A stretch of 64,000 nucleotides of DNA, taken from positions 248,001 through 312,000 of the forward strand of contig WSYJ01000156.1 in the NCBI GenBank assembly GCA_020186115.1, written 5' to 3'. Under the pieces are notes generated by a model. It did not search any database. It was not told the DNA's origin and saw only the letters and a list, made by a program, of their open reading frames with translations. Below are positions 20,711 to 30,392 of the stretch, in pieces. Position 1 is the stretch's first letter, and each line of letters begins with the position of its first letter. The stretch comes from Histomonas meleagridis (Eukaryota; Parabasalia; Tritrichomonadida; Dientamoebidae). Position numbers and translations under genes: made by a program.

Positions 20711-23266
20711 TTATATTTCCCCTTTATAGATTTCATTAGAAAATGGATCCCCATCAATCTGTGGATTAATTTCCATTGGAGGATTATTAGTTGTATTTTC
20801 CTCATTTTTATTTTCCTCATTATTTTCACTGATAGTTTGTTGATTTTGTTTATAAAATAAAAGAATAAAAATTGTAATTATTAAGATAACAATTAAACAA
20901 ATAACAACAACAAGGATAATAATAGTATTAATACCTAATGGTTTACCATTATTTTGTTGTTTATTTATATTTAATATAGTAAAAACATCAGAATAAAATA
21001 TAAAATTTGTTGTATATTGCAAAATTGTTTGACTAGAATAAATAATAATCGTATTAATATAAATATATGATAAATTTACAAAGGATAGTGAAATAGTACT
21101 TAAATATGAAATTTGTTGTGTAATTGTTTGTGTAATTGAACATGAATTTATCATAGTTAAAGAATGTGAAAATGTTATATCAGATTGAAAAGAAGATATA
21201 AATGTATTTGACAGTGGAAATGTATTTGACAGTGGAAATATATTTGACAGTGGAAATGTATTTGAAGCTGACAATGAATTAGTAAAGGATTTTGACTGTG
21301 TAAATGAAAGTGTTGGCATTGGAGTGCAGTCTTTAAAAACACTACCTTTCAATACACTCATTTTACCAAATCTGGTATCATTATATGAATTCAAAACCAT
21401 AACAAATTTAGTTAAGATACCAGAAAATGTTTCATTTCCAATTGATGGTTGTATATCACCATAAAAATAAATACATGTAAGATTTTTACATTGATAAAAT
21501 GCAAAATCTCCTATATTCTTAACATTGCTTGGAATGACAATATTTTTTATATTCTTGCATTCATAAAAGGAATAATTTTCAATGATTTGTATAGAATTTG
21601 GGATTTCAAATGTTTCATTTGTGTTTCCATTAGGATAACAAATAAGATTTGTAAAATTTTTATTATAAATAACTCCATCATTGTTATAATTAGAATAAAA
21701 TTTATTTTCTTGTGATATATTAACACATTGAAGTTTTGTACATAAATTAAATACTCCAATTCCAATATGTGTAATCGATTTTGGAAATATAACATTTTCT
21801 AATGAATTACAATATTCAAATGCAAAATCATTTATTGCTATAATATTATTTCCAAATATAACATTTCCTAAATCATGATTTGAACTAAATGCTGATTTTC
21901 CTATTGATACAGTTGAATTTTGAAATGAAACAATAATTAAATAACAATCATAAAATGAGTGAACTCCAATTGTTTTTAATGATTTTGGAAACGTTATTAT
22001 TATTAATGAACATTCAGAAAATGCATAATCTCCGATTGATATTAATGAATTTGAAAATATAACATTTTCTAATTGTATATTTGACTGAAATGCAAAATCT
22101 CCAATTGAAATTAATGAATCTGGAAATGTAATATTACTAAAGAAACATGAAGAAAATGCAAAATCTCCAATCGTAGTAACTGAATTTGAGATAATAATAT
22201 TCTTTATATTCTCGCATTCATAAAAGGAATAATTTTCAATGATTTGAATAGAATTTGGGATTTCAAATGTTTCATTTGTGTTTCCATTAGGATAACAAAT
22301 AAGATTTGTAAAATTTTTATTATAAATAACTCCATCATTGTTATAATTAGAATAAAATTTATTTTCTTGTGATATATTAACACATTGAAGTTTTGTACAT
22401 AAATTAAATACTCCAATTCCAATATGTGTAATCGATTTTGGAAATATAACATTTTCTAATGAATTACAATATTCAAATGCAAAATCATTTATTGTGGTGA
22501 TATTATTTCCAAATGTAATATTATCTAAATCATGATTTGAACTAAATGCAGAAACGCCAATTGATTTTAATGAATTTTGAAATGTAATGTTGATTAAAGA
22601 ACAACTTTTGAATACATTGTTTTCAATTGTCTCTAAATTCTTTCCAAAAGTAATTGTTTTCAATGAAGTGCAGCGATAAAATGCTTTACTTTTAATTATA
22701 GTAACTGAATCCCCAATATCAACAGTAGTTACAGATGTCCAACCGTTAAATGTATTATTTGGAATAACAGTAACATTACCATTAATTATAATATGTTTGA
22801 TGCTTAAATTTTTTTTAGTTGGGAATTCATTTGAGTTAGAAATATTAAGTGTATCTGAAACATTAAATGAATAAATGAAGAAAACAACAAAAAAGAATGG
22901 AGCGAATTTAATATTACAGGATTTTTTAATGTGAATATTGTGAAATAAATAATTTGTTATTAATGATAATTTATGTTTGTTCTTAATAATGGAAAATAAA
23001 AGAAATGAAAATAAATACATTGATATAAAGATTTTGATTAAAAAATTTTCATAATATTCGAAGTAATCGAAAACCGAACACAAAGAAGAAGAATATACTT
23101 TTCGATAATAACAAGATATACATTGGTTTTGTGTAGATAAAAATAGATTGTTCAGAATTTTTAATGAATTATCAATCAAATTACATATATAATGAGGTTG
23201 TAATTGGATCAATTGAACCTTTTGATAAAACTCTTTGAAATTATTAATTAATACTGATTTTTGCAT
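20711..23266 (-). CDS. BspA-type leucine-rich repeat membrane protein with recent internal duplication
   Basis: The protein has 851 residues from the ATG at 23266 (the frame opens two codons earlier at a TTG). The N-terminal 130 residues are odd: no normal signal peptide at the very start, but a hydrophobic run after Met-85 (MYLFSFLLFSII, ATG at 23020) and another just before the LRRs (FAPFFFVVFFIYSF). The functional start may therefore be 23020. BspA/LRR_5 repeats follow, with a 356-bp block present twice, 657 bp apart. A stalk with three FPLSNT-like hexapeptides, a long Ser/Thr/Ile-rich region, and a transmembrane helix (IIILVVVICLIVILIITIFI) come next. The 45-residue tail ends with INPQIDGDPFSNEI. 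Likely a surface adhesin-like protein. Confidence 0.85.
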   Translation of the reverse strand: MQKSVLINNFKEFYQKVQLIQLQPHYICNLIDNSLKILNNLFLSTQNQCISCYYRKVYSSSLCSVFDYFEYYENFLIKIFISMYLFSFLLFSIIKNKHKLSLITNYLFHNIHIKKSCNIKFAPFFFVVFFIYSFNVSDTLNISNSNEFPTKKNLSIKHIIINGNVTVIPNNTFNGWTSVTTVDIGDSVTIIKSKAFYRCTSLKTITFGKNLETIENNVFKSCSLINITFQNSLKSIGVSAFSSNHDLDNITFGNNITTINDFAFEYCNSLENVIFPKSITHIGIGVFNLCTKLQCVNISQENKFYSNYNNDGVIYNKNFTNLICYPNGNTNETFEIPNSIQIIENYSFYECENIKNIIISNSVTTIGDFAFSSCFFSNITFPDSLISIGDFAFQSNIQLENVIFSNSLISIGDYAFSECSLIIITFPKSLKTIGVHSFYDCYLIIVSFQNSTVSIGKSAFSSNHDLGNVIFGNNIIAINDFAFEYCNSLENVIFPKSITHIGIGVFNLCTKLQCVNISQENKFYSNYNNDGVIYNKNFTNLICYPNGNTNETFEIPNSIQIIENYSFYECKNIKNIVIPSNVKNIGDFAFYQCKNLTCIYFYGDIQPSIGNETFSGILTKFVMVLNSYNDTRFGKMSVLKGSVFKDCTPMPTLSFTQSKSFTNSLSASNTFPLSNIFPLSNTFPLSNTFISSFQSDITFSHSLTMINSCSITQTITQQISYLSTISLSFVNLSYIYINTIIIYSSQTILQYTTNFIFYSDVFTILNINKQQNNGKPLGINTIIILVVVICLIVILIITIFILLFYKQNQQTISENNEENKNEENTTNNPPMEINPQIDGDPFSNEIYKGEI
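21201..21272 (-). repeat. 18-nt tandem repeat encoding the stalk
   Basis: Three near-perfect 18-nt units (21201-21254) and a fourth diverged one. They encode Phe-Pro-Leu-Ser-Asn-Thr hexapeptides in the pre-membrane stalk. The design resembles the stalk repeats at 15822 and 54100, but the codons differ. Confidence 0.85.
21540..21895 (-). repeat. Internal duplicated LRR block, copy 1 (copy 2 at 22197-22552)
   Basis: A block of about 356 bp that is almost identical to 22197-22552, offset by exactly 657 bp (219 codons). Over the central 249 bp only one or two differences are visible, far fewer than between other repeats of the gene. Confidence 0.9.
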
Positions 23267-23914
23267 AATCAATAATGAAAGTCAAAAGAAACATATTTTT
23301 TATGATATATCAAAATAAAATATTGATTTTGAAACATTGATATGTCTGGTTTTTATACAATTCAAATTTTTTAACCATTGAATAAACGAAAAAGTCTATG
23401 AATCATTCAATTTACGTTTAGCATGTTTGTAATATCAAGTGCTTTATTGATTGGGTTCACGTGTATTGTAATAATTGTGTTCCACAATGTATGAAATAAC
23501 CTGAATTTATCGAGAATGAATTTTAAAATTATATGTGTTAAAAAATATTAAATAGATAAAATGTAGAATATTCTTAGAATTGATTATTTTAAGTATCTTT
23601 TATAAGATGTGACTATATTTGAATCAAGATATTTCTAAGCGAAAAATTAAAAAACTCGATCAATTGTATGTGATAGAAAATATCCATATAAAGTCATTTA
23701 ATGCAAAATTGTTGTTTATTTGTGTAATACACTTATTCGTGAAAAAATCATTTCATCTTCTTGAAAATGAAGAAACTGATAAGTTAATCTTACGATAAGT
23801 TCTGTTTGTCGAACGCTGATTTACGATTAAATACAATTTAATATTTGATAAGTTTATACTCCCAAAACTCTTTTAACTCAAAAAGTTTTCAGAAAAGGCA
23901 AAGCAAAAAAACAC
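23267..23914. other. Divergent intergenic region
   Basis: AT-rich spacer upstream of the BspA gene and of the small gene at 23915. No clear initiator or RNA gene. Confidence 0.45.
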
Positions 23915-24097
23915 ATGTGCAACGAGTTTGACGAAATTTCAATGAGTTCTTCTGATGAGGAACCACTACCACCACCTATGAGGGAACCTCCAAGTGTAAT
24001 ACACAACAAAGATTTTATTCAATTTCAAGTGATTTCACAAGATCAGGATAATTCCATCAATAGCAATCTTATTTCAGATTCAAGCTCCTCCGATTAA
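23915..24097 (+). CDS. Small acidic Ser-rich protein, unknown
   Basis: A 60-residue ATG-started frame. It has an acidic Ser cluster (SMSSSDEEPLPPP), a proline-rich stretch, a short hydrophobic patch (FIQFQVIS) and a Ser/Asp end (SDSSSSD). The clusters look like CK2 substrates and the protein is probably disordered. Codon use is coding-like (GAT/GAA and CCA/CCT rich) and it sits alone between AT-rich spacers. No family recognised. It could be chance, but composition and the ATG argue for a real gene. Confidence 0.4.
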   Translation: MCNEFDEISMSSSDEEPLPPPMREPPSVIHNKDFIQFQVISQDQDNSINSNLISDSSSSD

Positions 24098-24514
24098 GTG
24101 GTTTTTGTAATAAATTAATCATATAAATAAATCATGTATATAAAAAAAAACATTTTTTCCTTCATTTCCCAAATAACAAAGTAATCATCTACATCTTTGT
24201 TGTAAGGCGACTTAAAATTTTCGTGTTAAATGGAAAATAATTTGAGAATAAGCATAGAAGGAACAAAACTCAATCATTTTGAACACGAAAATGCCGCATT
24301 CAAAATAATTACTTTTTAAGTTAAAGCCTTATCTCAAATACGATACATGTAAATTATATAAAATTGTGAGTTCTAAAATTTTGAGGTTAAAACTCATCAA
24401 TTCGAAAAAAATACATTTATATTTCCACAAGCTTTAGAAAAGATAAACATATTTGTGACATTTTATTATGCATTTACATGCAATTTCTTTCTGATTGGAA
24501 AATCATTTTCGAAT
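24098..24514. other. Intergenic region
   Basis: AT-rich convergent spacer with a run of nine A. No gene seen. Confidence 0.45.
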
Positions 24515-25334
24515 TTAAAATGACAATTGAATGCTTTGAAGAATTAATTGAATCTTTGCTTGTGCATTATCATCAATTATCTTGCCTGAAAGATGTAATA
24601 TGGCAAAATGTAATGCTTCTGCAGCTGCTTCTCGAACTTCAGGTGTTAGATATTCTGGACTTTGTTCGATTGGCATGCTAAGTATTTTTAATGAAGCATC
24701 AAAAATATTGGCATAAATTGGAATGAGTGCGTCATGTTTAAGTTCTTGATCAAAATTAGACAAATTTAGAATATCAGAAAAAATCTTTAAAAATCCAATC
24801 ATGATATTAGTGGAATTCGTTTGAAGAATGTTATTGGAAATTTCTTGGATACCGTCAATCCATTGACCTCCTTCAATTCCAAATATATGAAAAAATTTGA
24901 CTTGAAACATCGCAAATAACGAAATCGTTTTCACTAATTGTGGCGGCAATTAATCTTTTAAGGTTGACTATAAACCCATCGAGAGACCAGAAATTTTTTA
25001 TAATAATATTTCGGCGTTCTGGCGTCTTGGGATTTAATAAATAAGAAATAATTTTTGCTGGATATCGTCTTATGTCGTTTGCATTATTGGCATTTGAAAG
25101 TATAAAACAAAATTTTTCATTTGGATGATTAGTAAGTATTTCATCAATTATTGAGTTTAATTGATCATAACCTTCCCTATCGATAAGGTTAATAAGTTCA
25201 CTGTAATTTTTATTAAAATATTGGATTTCATTAATATCATGATTTAAACCTGATTTGTTTTCTTCATTATTCGTTGTTATAATTTCATTAATTTCTGAAG
25301 TTCCGCTTGTACCTTGTGTAAGGTTGGTGTACAT
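24515..25334 (-). pseudogene. Importin/exportin (karyopherin-beta)-like fragment with a one-base frameshift
   Basis: Two overlapping frames (25334-24873, 153 codons, ATG start; then 24949-24515) are two parts of one alpha-solenoid protein. Frame 1 ends in VSSQIFSYIWN and stops. In the second frame the same DNA reads on as HIFGIEGGQWIDGIQEISNN. The switch falls in a run of six T (coding strand; 24890-24895). One T fewer would join the two into about 270 residues of HEAT-type helices (RRNIIIKNFWSLDGFIV; REAAAEALHFAILHL). This resembles the N-terminal part of importin-beta-like transport receptors but is only about a third of their length. Either a truncated, decaying copy or a sequencing error in the homopolymer within a short gene. 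Confidence 0.55.
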
Positions 25335-25797
25335 TATTTTAGATTGTTAAAAATTATTATTTCTGATTTAGTTAACCCTGTACAGGTGATTAAAATCAAT
25401 TCAATAAGTGAAAATTAACAAAGTATTGATAAACTTTTTTAATACTTTATACTAAGCATAAATCATACAAAATAGCTATCATGTAATTCAATAATTGCTG
25501 CCCCATGAGGATTTAAAAAAAAAAATCACAAATACAATTATCAGGCCTGCATAAGATAACACTTGTTTTAAATGTTATAGACACAATCATATAAAAACAA
25601 TCAAAATTTCATTGCATTTATAATGGTATAAATATTTACTATTAATAGTAAAGTTGTACAACTTTGATCTAAAAAAATAAAATTGTTAATATAATTCACT
25701 AACAGAAGGAAAACAATTAAATTACTGCCTTTTCGTCTGTGTCAAAAAATAAAATAAAACATTCAACAACATTATTTATAACACCTTTAATTATTAT
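25335..25797. other. Intergenic region
   Basis: AT-rich spacer between two - strand genes. No RNA gene or repeat seen. Confidence 0.45.
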
Positions 25798-26607
25798 TTA
25801 ATCTTCTTGTAGATCAAGTTTTGGTGGTTTCCTGTCTGGTCTTTGCAAACCAAGTATCGAAACCAAGTTATCTCTGTCAAGCTTCATGAGCGATTTTGAT
25901 ATCAACTGCCTCCTGACTGATTCAAGGGCTGCATCTGATTCATCTATTTCTGGTTCGGCACTTCGTTCGATATCTTCATCGCTCATTTCGACATTTGGTC
26001 CATACCAATCTTGATCGAAAATTTTGTCAAAATCTTTGATCATGATTTCAATCGCTTTCATTGAGTTACCAGATGCCACTGAATCTGTTCTTGGATATAA
26101 TGATGGCGAAAAAACAATTGAAAGATTTGAAGCATCCATCTTGTTAAACTCCACCTCTGTAGTGATTGCATTAAAGTAATGCATTAAATATGCAAGAGTA
26201 TTGCGTCTGGTAGGACAGCCTTGAGATACAAGATTATGAAGTTCTGTAAAAAGAGTATCATCATTTGTTGAGCATTGTATTACTGTATTGATTTTGTCAT
26301 AAATATCTTCCCCAATTAGGGGATCTAATCCAGATAACTCTCTGATATAACGTTTGAGAGCTCCTGCAATAATATGTGGATCTTCATACCCTTGGAAGTC
26401 TTTAACCCTATTGCGATCAAGAAGCAAACATAGATTTTCAACTGTACTTTTTTGCGCACTGATGCGGAATATCCCTTCAACCTTCCCTGAATCAAGAACT
26501 TTCATTTCTTTAATAAGATCTGTAACAATAAAAGGAACTTTGCCATTATATTCTTTAAGACTTTTGGTAAAAAAATGTGGTCCAGGCGCAGGATCTGCAA
26601 GAGTCAT
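25798..26607 (-). CDS. RhoGAP domain protein
   Basis: A 269-residue protein, nearly all one RhoGAP domain (about residues 10-205). The arginine finger sits in VEGIFRISAQKSTVENL. ALKRYIREL is the family's 'LKxFxRELP' helix. TRRNTLAYLMHYFNAI and MDASNLSIVFSPSLYP are the 'N..L..L..fL..v' and 'NLa.vf.P.L' blocks. The C-terminal 60 residues are acidic, then basic (QRPDRKPPKLD). RhoGAPs switch off Rho/Rac GTPases that steer the actin cytoskeleton, which is important in trichomonads for amoeboid change and phagocytosis. The catalytic Arg is present, so activity is expected. No membrane or lipid-binding domain is fused. ATG start. Confidence 0.9.
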   Translation of the reverse strand: MTLADPAPGPHFFTKSLKEYNGKVPFIVTDLIKEMKVLDSGKVEGIFRISAQKSTVENLCLLLDRNRVKDFQGYEDPHIIAGALKRYIRELSGLDPLIGEDIYDKINTVIQCSTNDDTLFTELHNLVSQGCPTRRNTLAYLMHYFNAITTEVEFNKMDASNLSIVFSPSLYPRTDSVASGNSMKAIEIMIKDFDKIFDQDWYGPNVEMSDEDIERSAEPEIDESDAALESVRRQLISKSLMKLDRDNLVSILGLQRPDRKPPKLDLQED

Positions 26608-27009
26608 GCAGATAAAATAAAAGTGTCAAAATATTGAAATAAATATTTATTTGCCAATTTTATTGTGAGAAAATAAAATGACATAAAAAACCTAGAAAAA
26701 AAAGAGCCTTTTCATATAAGAACTTAATTTTTTATACTACAAAATTATTTCCTGCAGTACTTTTATCTTTAACACATAAGTTTATTCCATAAGGTATTGG
26801 TTTAATTATTTGATTAAAATTCGAATTAATTTTTAAAAATTTTTCTTAGTGTTGTTCAAATTGATTGTTTTTAACATTGTTTAAATTATTTTGATGAAAA
26901 TTACTTTGATATATTCAACAGGAATATATGTTTCTCTTGAAAAGATGTACAAGTATTCTAAGGCACCCCAATGTTGTTTACGGTTTTGACATGGCTGCTC
27001 CTTTAAATA
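26608..27009. promoter_or_regulatory. Divergent promoter region of RhoGAP and RPL19
   Basis: About 400 bp, AT-rich. It has an ACGGTTT motif at 26980-26986, 24-30 bases before the RPL19 ATG. No clear TCAYTT initiator precedes RPL19. Confidence 0.35.
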
Positions 27010-27546
27010 ATGTCCAGCCTTAAGCTCCAAAAGAGATTAGCTGCTTCAGTTCTTAACTGTGGCGTTGGCCGTGTCTGGATGGATGAAACAGAAATATCCA
27101 CAATCGCTATGGCAAATTCTCGTCAACAAATCAGAAAACTTGTTGGTGATGGAATCATTGTTCGTCGCCCAGTTGCCATGCATTCAAGTGCTCGCCATAC
27201 AAAGCGTGTTCTTGCCAAACGTCTTGGTCGTCACAGAGGTTATGGTAAACGCCGTGGTACACGCAATGCACGTCTCAACTCAAAATGGCAATGGATTCGT
27301 CGTATCCGTGTCCTCAGACGTACACTCAGAGACTTCAAACAGAAGAAAGAAATTGATTCTCATTTATACCGTAAGTTATATCTCAAAGCTAAAGGTAATG
27401 AATTCCGTAACAAGCGTGTTTTAATGGAGCACATTCACACACTTAAGGTCGAAAATGAACGTGAAAAGAATCTCCAACAACAAATTGCTGCCCGCCGTGC
27501 TCGTAGCAGAAGAATGAGGGAAAAAAAAGCAAAGGCTGCTCAATAA
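27010..27546 (+). CDS. RPL19: 60S ribosomal protein L19 (eL19)
   Basis: A 178-residue protein that aligns over its length with eukaryotic/archaeal L19e. Landmarks are [66 protein letters not shown] and the long basic C-terminal helix. It binds 25/28S rRNA and forms an intersubunit bridge. Codons are richer in C at third positions (CGT, CTC, TCC, AAC) than in its neighbours, as expected for a highly expressed gene. The stop sits in CAATAAATA, where TAAA may also serve as the poly(A) signal, as in trichomonads. Confidence 0.98.
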   Translation: MSSLKLQKRLAASVLNCGVGRVWMDETEISTIAMANSRQQIRKLVGDGIIVRRPVAMHSSARHTKRVLAKRLGRHRGYGKRRGTRNARLNSKWQWIRRIRVLRRTLRDFKQKKEIDSHLYRKLYLKAKGNEFRNKRVLMEHIHTLKVENEREKNLQQQIAARRARSRRMREKKAKAAQ

Positions 27547-27758
27547 ATACGATTTAATTATTTTTGGCACACTAAGTTTACAATTTTTTCAAATGAAATC
27601 ATTTAATTTTTAGATAATTTAAAAAAAAAAATAAATCATTTTTTCTGTTCTTTAAAACAAAAATGAATATTTTTTAACTCTTTTAAGTACTACAAAATAC
27701 TTTGCTGAATGTTTGTGACACATAGGAATAACACGTTTAGATATACATAACTTAAGTT

Positions 27759-28088
27759 TTAAGCATTTAAGTTCATGTTCTCTACCCAAAAGCAAAGACG
27801 TCCTAGTTTTTGAGTTTTTTCTTCAAGTTTTAATACAAGATCATTGAGTTCTGCACGAGCTGCTTTAAGTTCTTCATCAACCGGCTCGTGCTCCTCTTCT
27901 TTTGCTGTGTTTAAGCATTCTGTCAGAAGCGAAGAATGTTCCTTATACTCTGCAAGAAATTGATCTTTGGAAAGTTTACGAATTGGTGGATCTGTTGGGT
28001 TGCTTTCATTAATTGATTCTGATATTAAAGTATTGACTAAAAAAATCATTTGATTGAGATGGTTGCGAGCTTCTTGCGCTGTGTTCAT
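27759..28088 (-). CDS. Small coiled-coil protein, unknown
   Basis: A 109-residue, mostly helical protein with an ATG start. The second half (ELKAARAELNDLVLKLEEKT) has good heptad spacing. The first half is an amphipathic helix followed by a short Pro/Asn loop (SNPTDPPIRKL). Size and pattern resemble small subunits of complexes such as Mediator head subunits or kinetochore parts, but no signature is decisive and I give no name. It lies close to the RING gene on the same strand. Confidence 0.65.
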   Translation of the reverse strand: MNTAQEARNHLNQMIFLVNTLISESINESNPTDPPIRKLSKDQFLAEYKEHSSLLTECLNTAKEEEHEPVDEELKAARAELNDLVLKLEEKTQKLGRLCFWVENMNLNA

Positions 28089-28361
28089 TTTTTTATTGTT
28101 TTGACTAGGTTTGGTCGAAGCATGTTAATTTACAAAAAAAATATTTATCCTTCTCCATTTACACCGTATGTTATTATCTTATGTCCTATCAGTCCATGTA
28201 TAAATAAGCTTGCTAGAATTTGATCTAAATTAAAAAAAAAAAAAAATTAGAAAATGAAAAACAATAGCTCGCTTTTATTATACGAAAGTCATGTTATCAA
28301 AGAAAACTCATTCAGGTAGCCACAACGAGATATTTTTTGTTTAAAATTATAGAAGAGTCCT

Positions 28362-29075
28362 TTAGACATAAAAAGATAGTACTAAAAAAATAAGAGACAA
28401 CAAAAGAAGCGCCTTTTGCGGTGTCATGTGGAAAAAGTTACGAACATTATTCATTGTGATATTGACAGTATATTGGAATGGAGTGAATCTGTTAAAAGCA
28501 TAATTTTCCCTAGCTTCTTGGTACTCTGGTCTTGGCGGAGGAGGAGAACTTACATCAGCTTCGCTTCCTTGTCCGTATATCGGAATTAGATGACTTGCAT
28601 CAATTTGGCCATGACAAACAGGACAACTATTGGAACGACGAAGCCATTCTGAAATACATGGATAACAAAATACGTGACCACAATGCGTAACAACTGGTTG
28701 CTGAAGTGTTTCAAGGCATATTGGACATTTCCATTTATCTTCTTCTGCCATTGTGTCTTCTTGCTCATTTTTCTGTTCGTTTTTTGGTGGTTGTATTTCC
28801 TCTTTTTGATTTTCATTTACTTGATCAATTAATTGTTGATTTTCTGTTTCTTCTTCATTGTCATATTCCGGAGGAGGTTTTCGCAAACGAATAACAGTTA
28901 TAGGTTTGTTTTGCTTGTCTTGACTATCTTCTGTTTCATCCATATTTTGTGCATCCGTATTTTTCTTTCTGAGAAATGCTGTTGGATCAAAGGGTGCATA
29001 TGGGTCGTCACTATCATCTGTTTCTTCTGGTTGGTTCTTTGAATTCTGGTCATTTTCATTGTTTGATTCCTCCAT
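28362..29075 (-). CDS. Tail-anchored RING-finger E3 ubiquitin ligase (RNF5/RMA1-like)
   Basis: A 237-residue protein. Residues 1-110 are disordered (Asn/Gln/Glu/Lys-rich). The C3HC4 RING at about residues 115-160 is complete: CPICLE, then THCGHVFCYPCISEWL, then CPVC. The Arg/Leu following HVFC.PCI is typical of the RNF5/RNF185/RMA group. A proline-rich linker (SSPPPPRPEY) leads to a C-terminal hydrophobic segment (ALLLLSLIFLVLSFYV) that ends the protein, fitting a tail anchor. RNF5-type ligases act in ER-associated degradation on the cytosolic face of the ER. The family normally has two C-terminal helices; here one is clear. Confidence 0.88.
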   Translation of the reverse strand: MEESNNENDQNSKNQPEETDDSDDPYAPFDPTAFLRKKNTDAQNMDETEDSQDKQNKPITVIRLRKPPPEYDNEEETENQQLIDQVNENQKEEIQPPKNEQKNEQEDTMAEEDKWKCPICLETLQQPVVTHCGHVFCYPCISEWLRRSNSCPVCHGQIDASHLIPIYGQGSEADVSSPPPPRPEYQEARENYAFNRFTPFQYTVNITMNNVRNFFHMTPQKALLLLSLIFLVLSFYV

Positions 29076-29233
29076 CTAAAACTTTTGGCCGAATATGCAC
29101 ACAAATTTTGTTAAAGAAAACGTTATCTTTTGGGTATTTTTTTGCTTAGTTTTCTCAATATGTAAGAACCATATATTTTAAAGATTAATATAATTTTGAA
29201 AAATTATTTTTAAAATATTGTTAAAATGATTTT

Positions 29234-30392
29234 TTATTTAACTTTTCCTCCATGTTTTGTAAATATGTCAATAAGTTCTTGATTATTAAGTTCATATGCA
29301 ATTATAAGAGCATTAAAAAATAGTTCGAATAAATTTCTAATATTATTTTGAAATAGTAAATTATCAAAATAAATTTTAAATGAAGATATCAAATGTCTTT
29401 GATATTGACATCGATTCCTTCTTGTTCAAGAAGTAATTTTACAATTTCAATATGTTCTGTTTGACAAGCATACATAAGTGCAGTTCTAAACAAATCAAAT
29501 AATTTCCATGTGTTATTTTAGAATTCCAAAAATATAAAATAAACAGGAAATCAAATGTATAAATACCCTGAAAGTTGATATCAACTCCTTCTTGTTGAAG
29601 AAGTAATTTAACTATTTCTATGTTACCTGATCCCGAAGCTGAAATAATTGCCATTCCAAATATTTTGATTTAATATAATACAATAATATGAAACATAAAA
29701 TTATATAAATAAATTCTAAACAATTAAATTAAAAACCTTTCCAACATTCTTCAATTCCCTTTTTTTCAAGAAGTAATTTGACTATTTCGATATCACCTCC
29801 TGAAGATGCTGCTGTAAGTGCTGATTTTTATATTGTGTTTAAATTACAAACATAAGTTTTAAATATAAAACCATCAAAGCAAAACATCACATTATATAAA
29901 TAATCATTGGTGTCAAATATTTGAATATCTTTTCTAGCTAAAAGTAATTTAACGATTTCAATATTACCTTTCTTACAAGCCATCATTAATATTGTTGTGA
30001 AAAAAATATTGAAATACTATCAAATTTTTTAAATAAACACAAAACTAAAAATATAATCATCATAAGCGTTAACATTGATTAAATCTTGTTCAAGAAGAAT
30101 TTTAACAACTTCAATTTGATTATTTTCAACTGCATGCATAAGTGAACTGCAAAATATTTTAATTAAATTAAAAATAATAATTTGAAATCCAAAACAAATA
30201 AAATAAATATAAAATATTTTCAATAAATATCTTGTGCATTAACATCTATTCCTTCTTGTTCAAGAAGTAATTTTACAATACGAATAAAGCCATTTTTAGA
30301 TGCAACAATTAATGCAGTTTCAAATAATTTAATTAAATACCAAATATTTATATTAAATCCGAAATTAACAAAATAAAAATCAAACAAAAAAA
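29234..30392 (-). repeat. Ankyrin cassette array behind the 30393-31598 gene (seven modules)
   Basis: On the - strand the gene is followed by seven ankyrin modules of about 90 nt, none with a stop. They start ACTGCATTAATTG (about 30318), AGTTCACTT, ACAACAATA, TCAGCACTT, ATGGCAATT, ACTGCACTT and AATGCTCTT. AT-rich spacers separate them; those I measured are 80, 80, 60, about 78, 82 and 80 nt. The last module does not end in the usual GIDINAKD. It ends with TKHGGKVK and a TAA at 29234, a plausible true C-terminus. Read with the gene head, the array would continue the protein by seven repeats if the spacers were removed. Confidence 0.85.
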
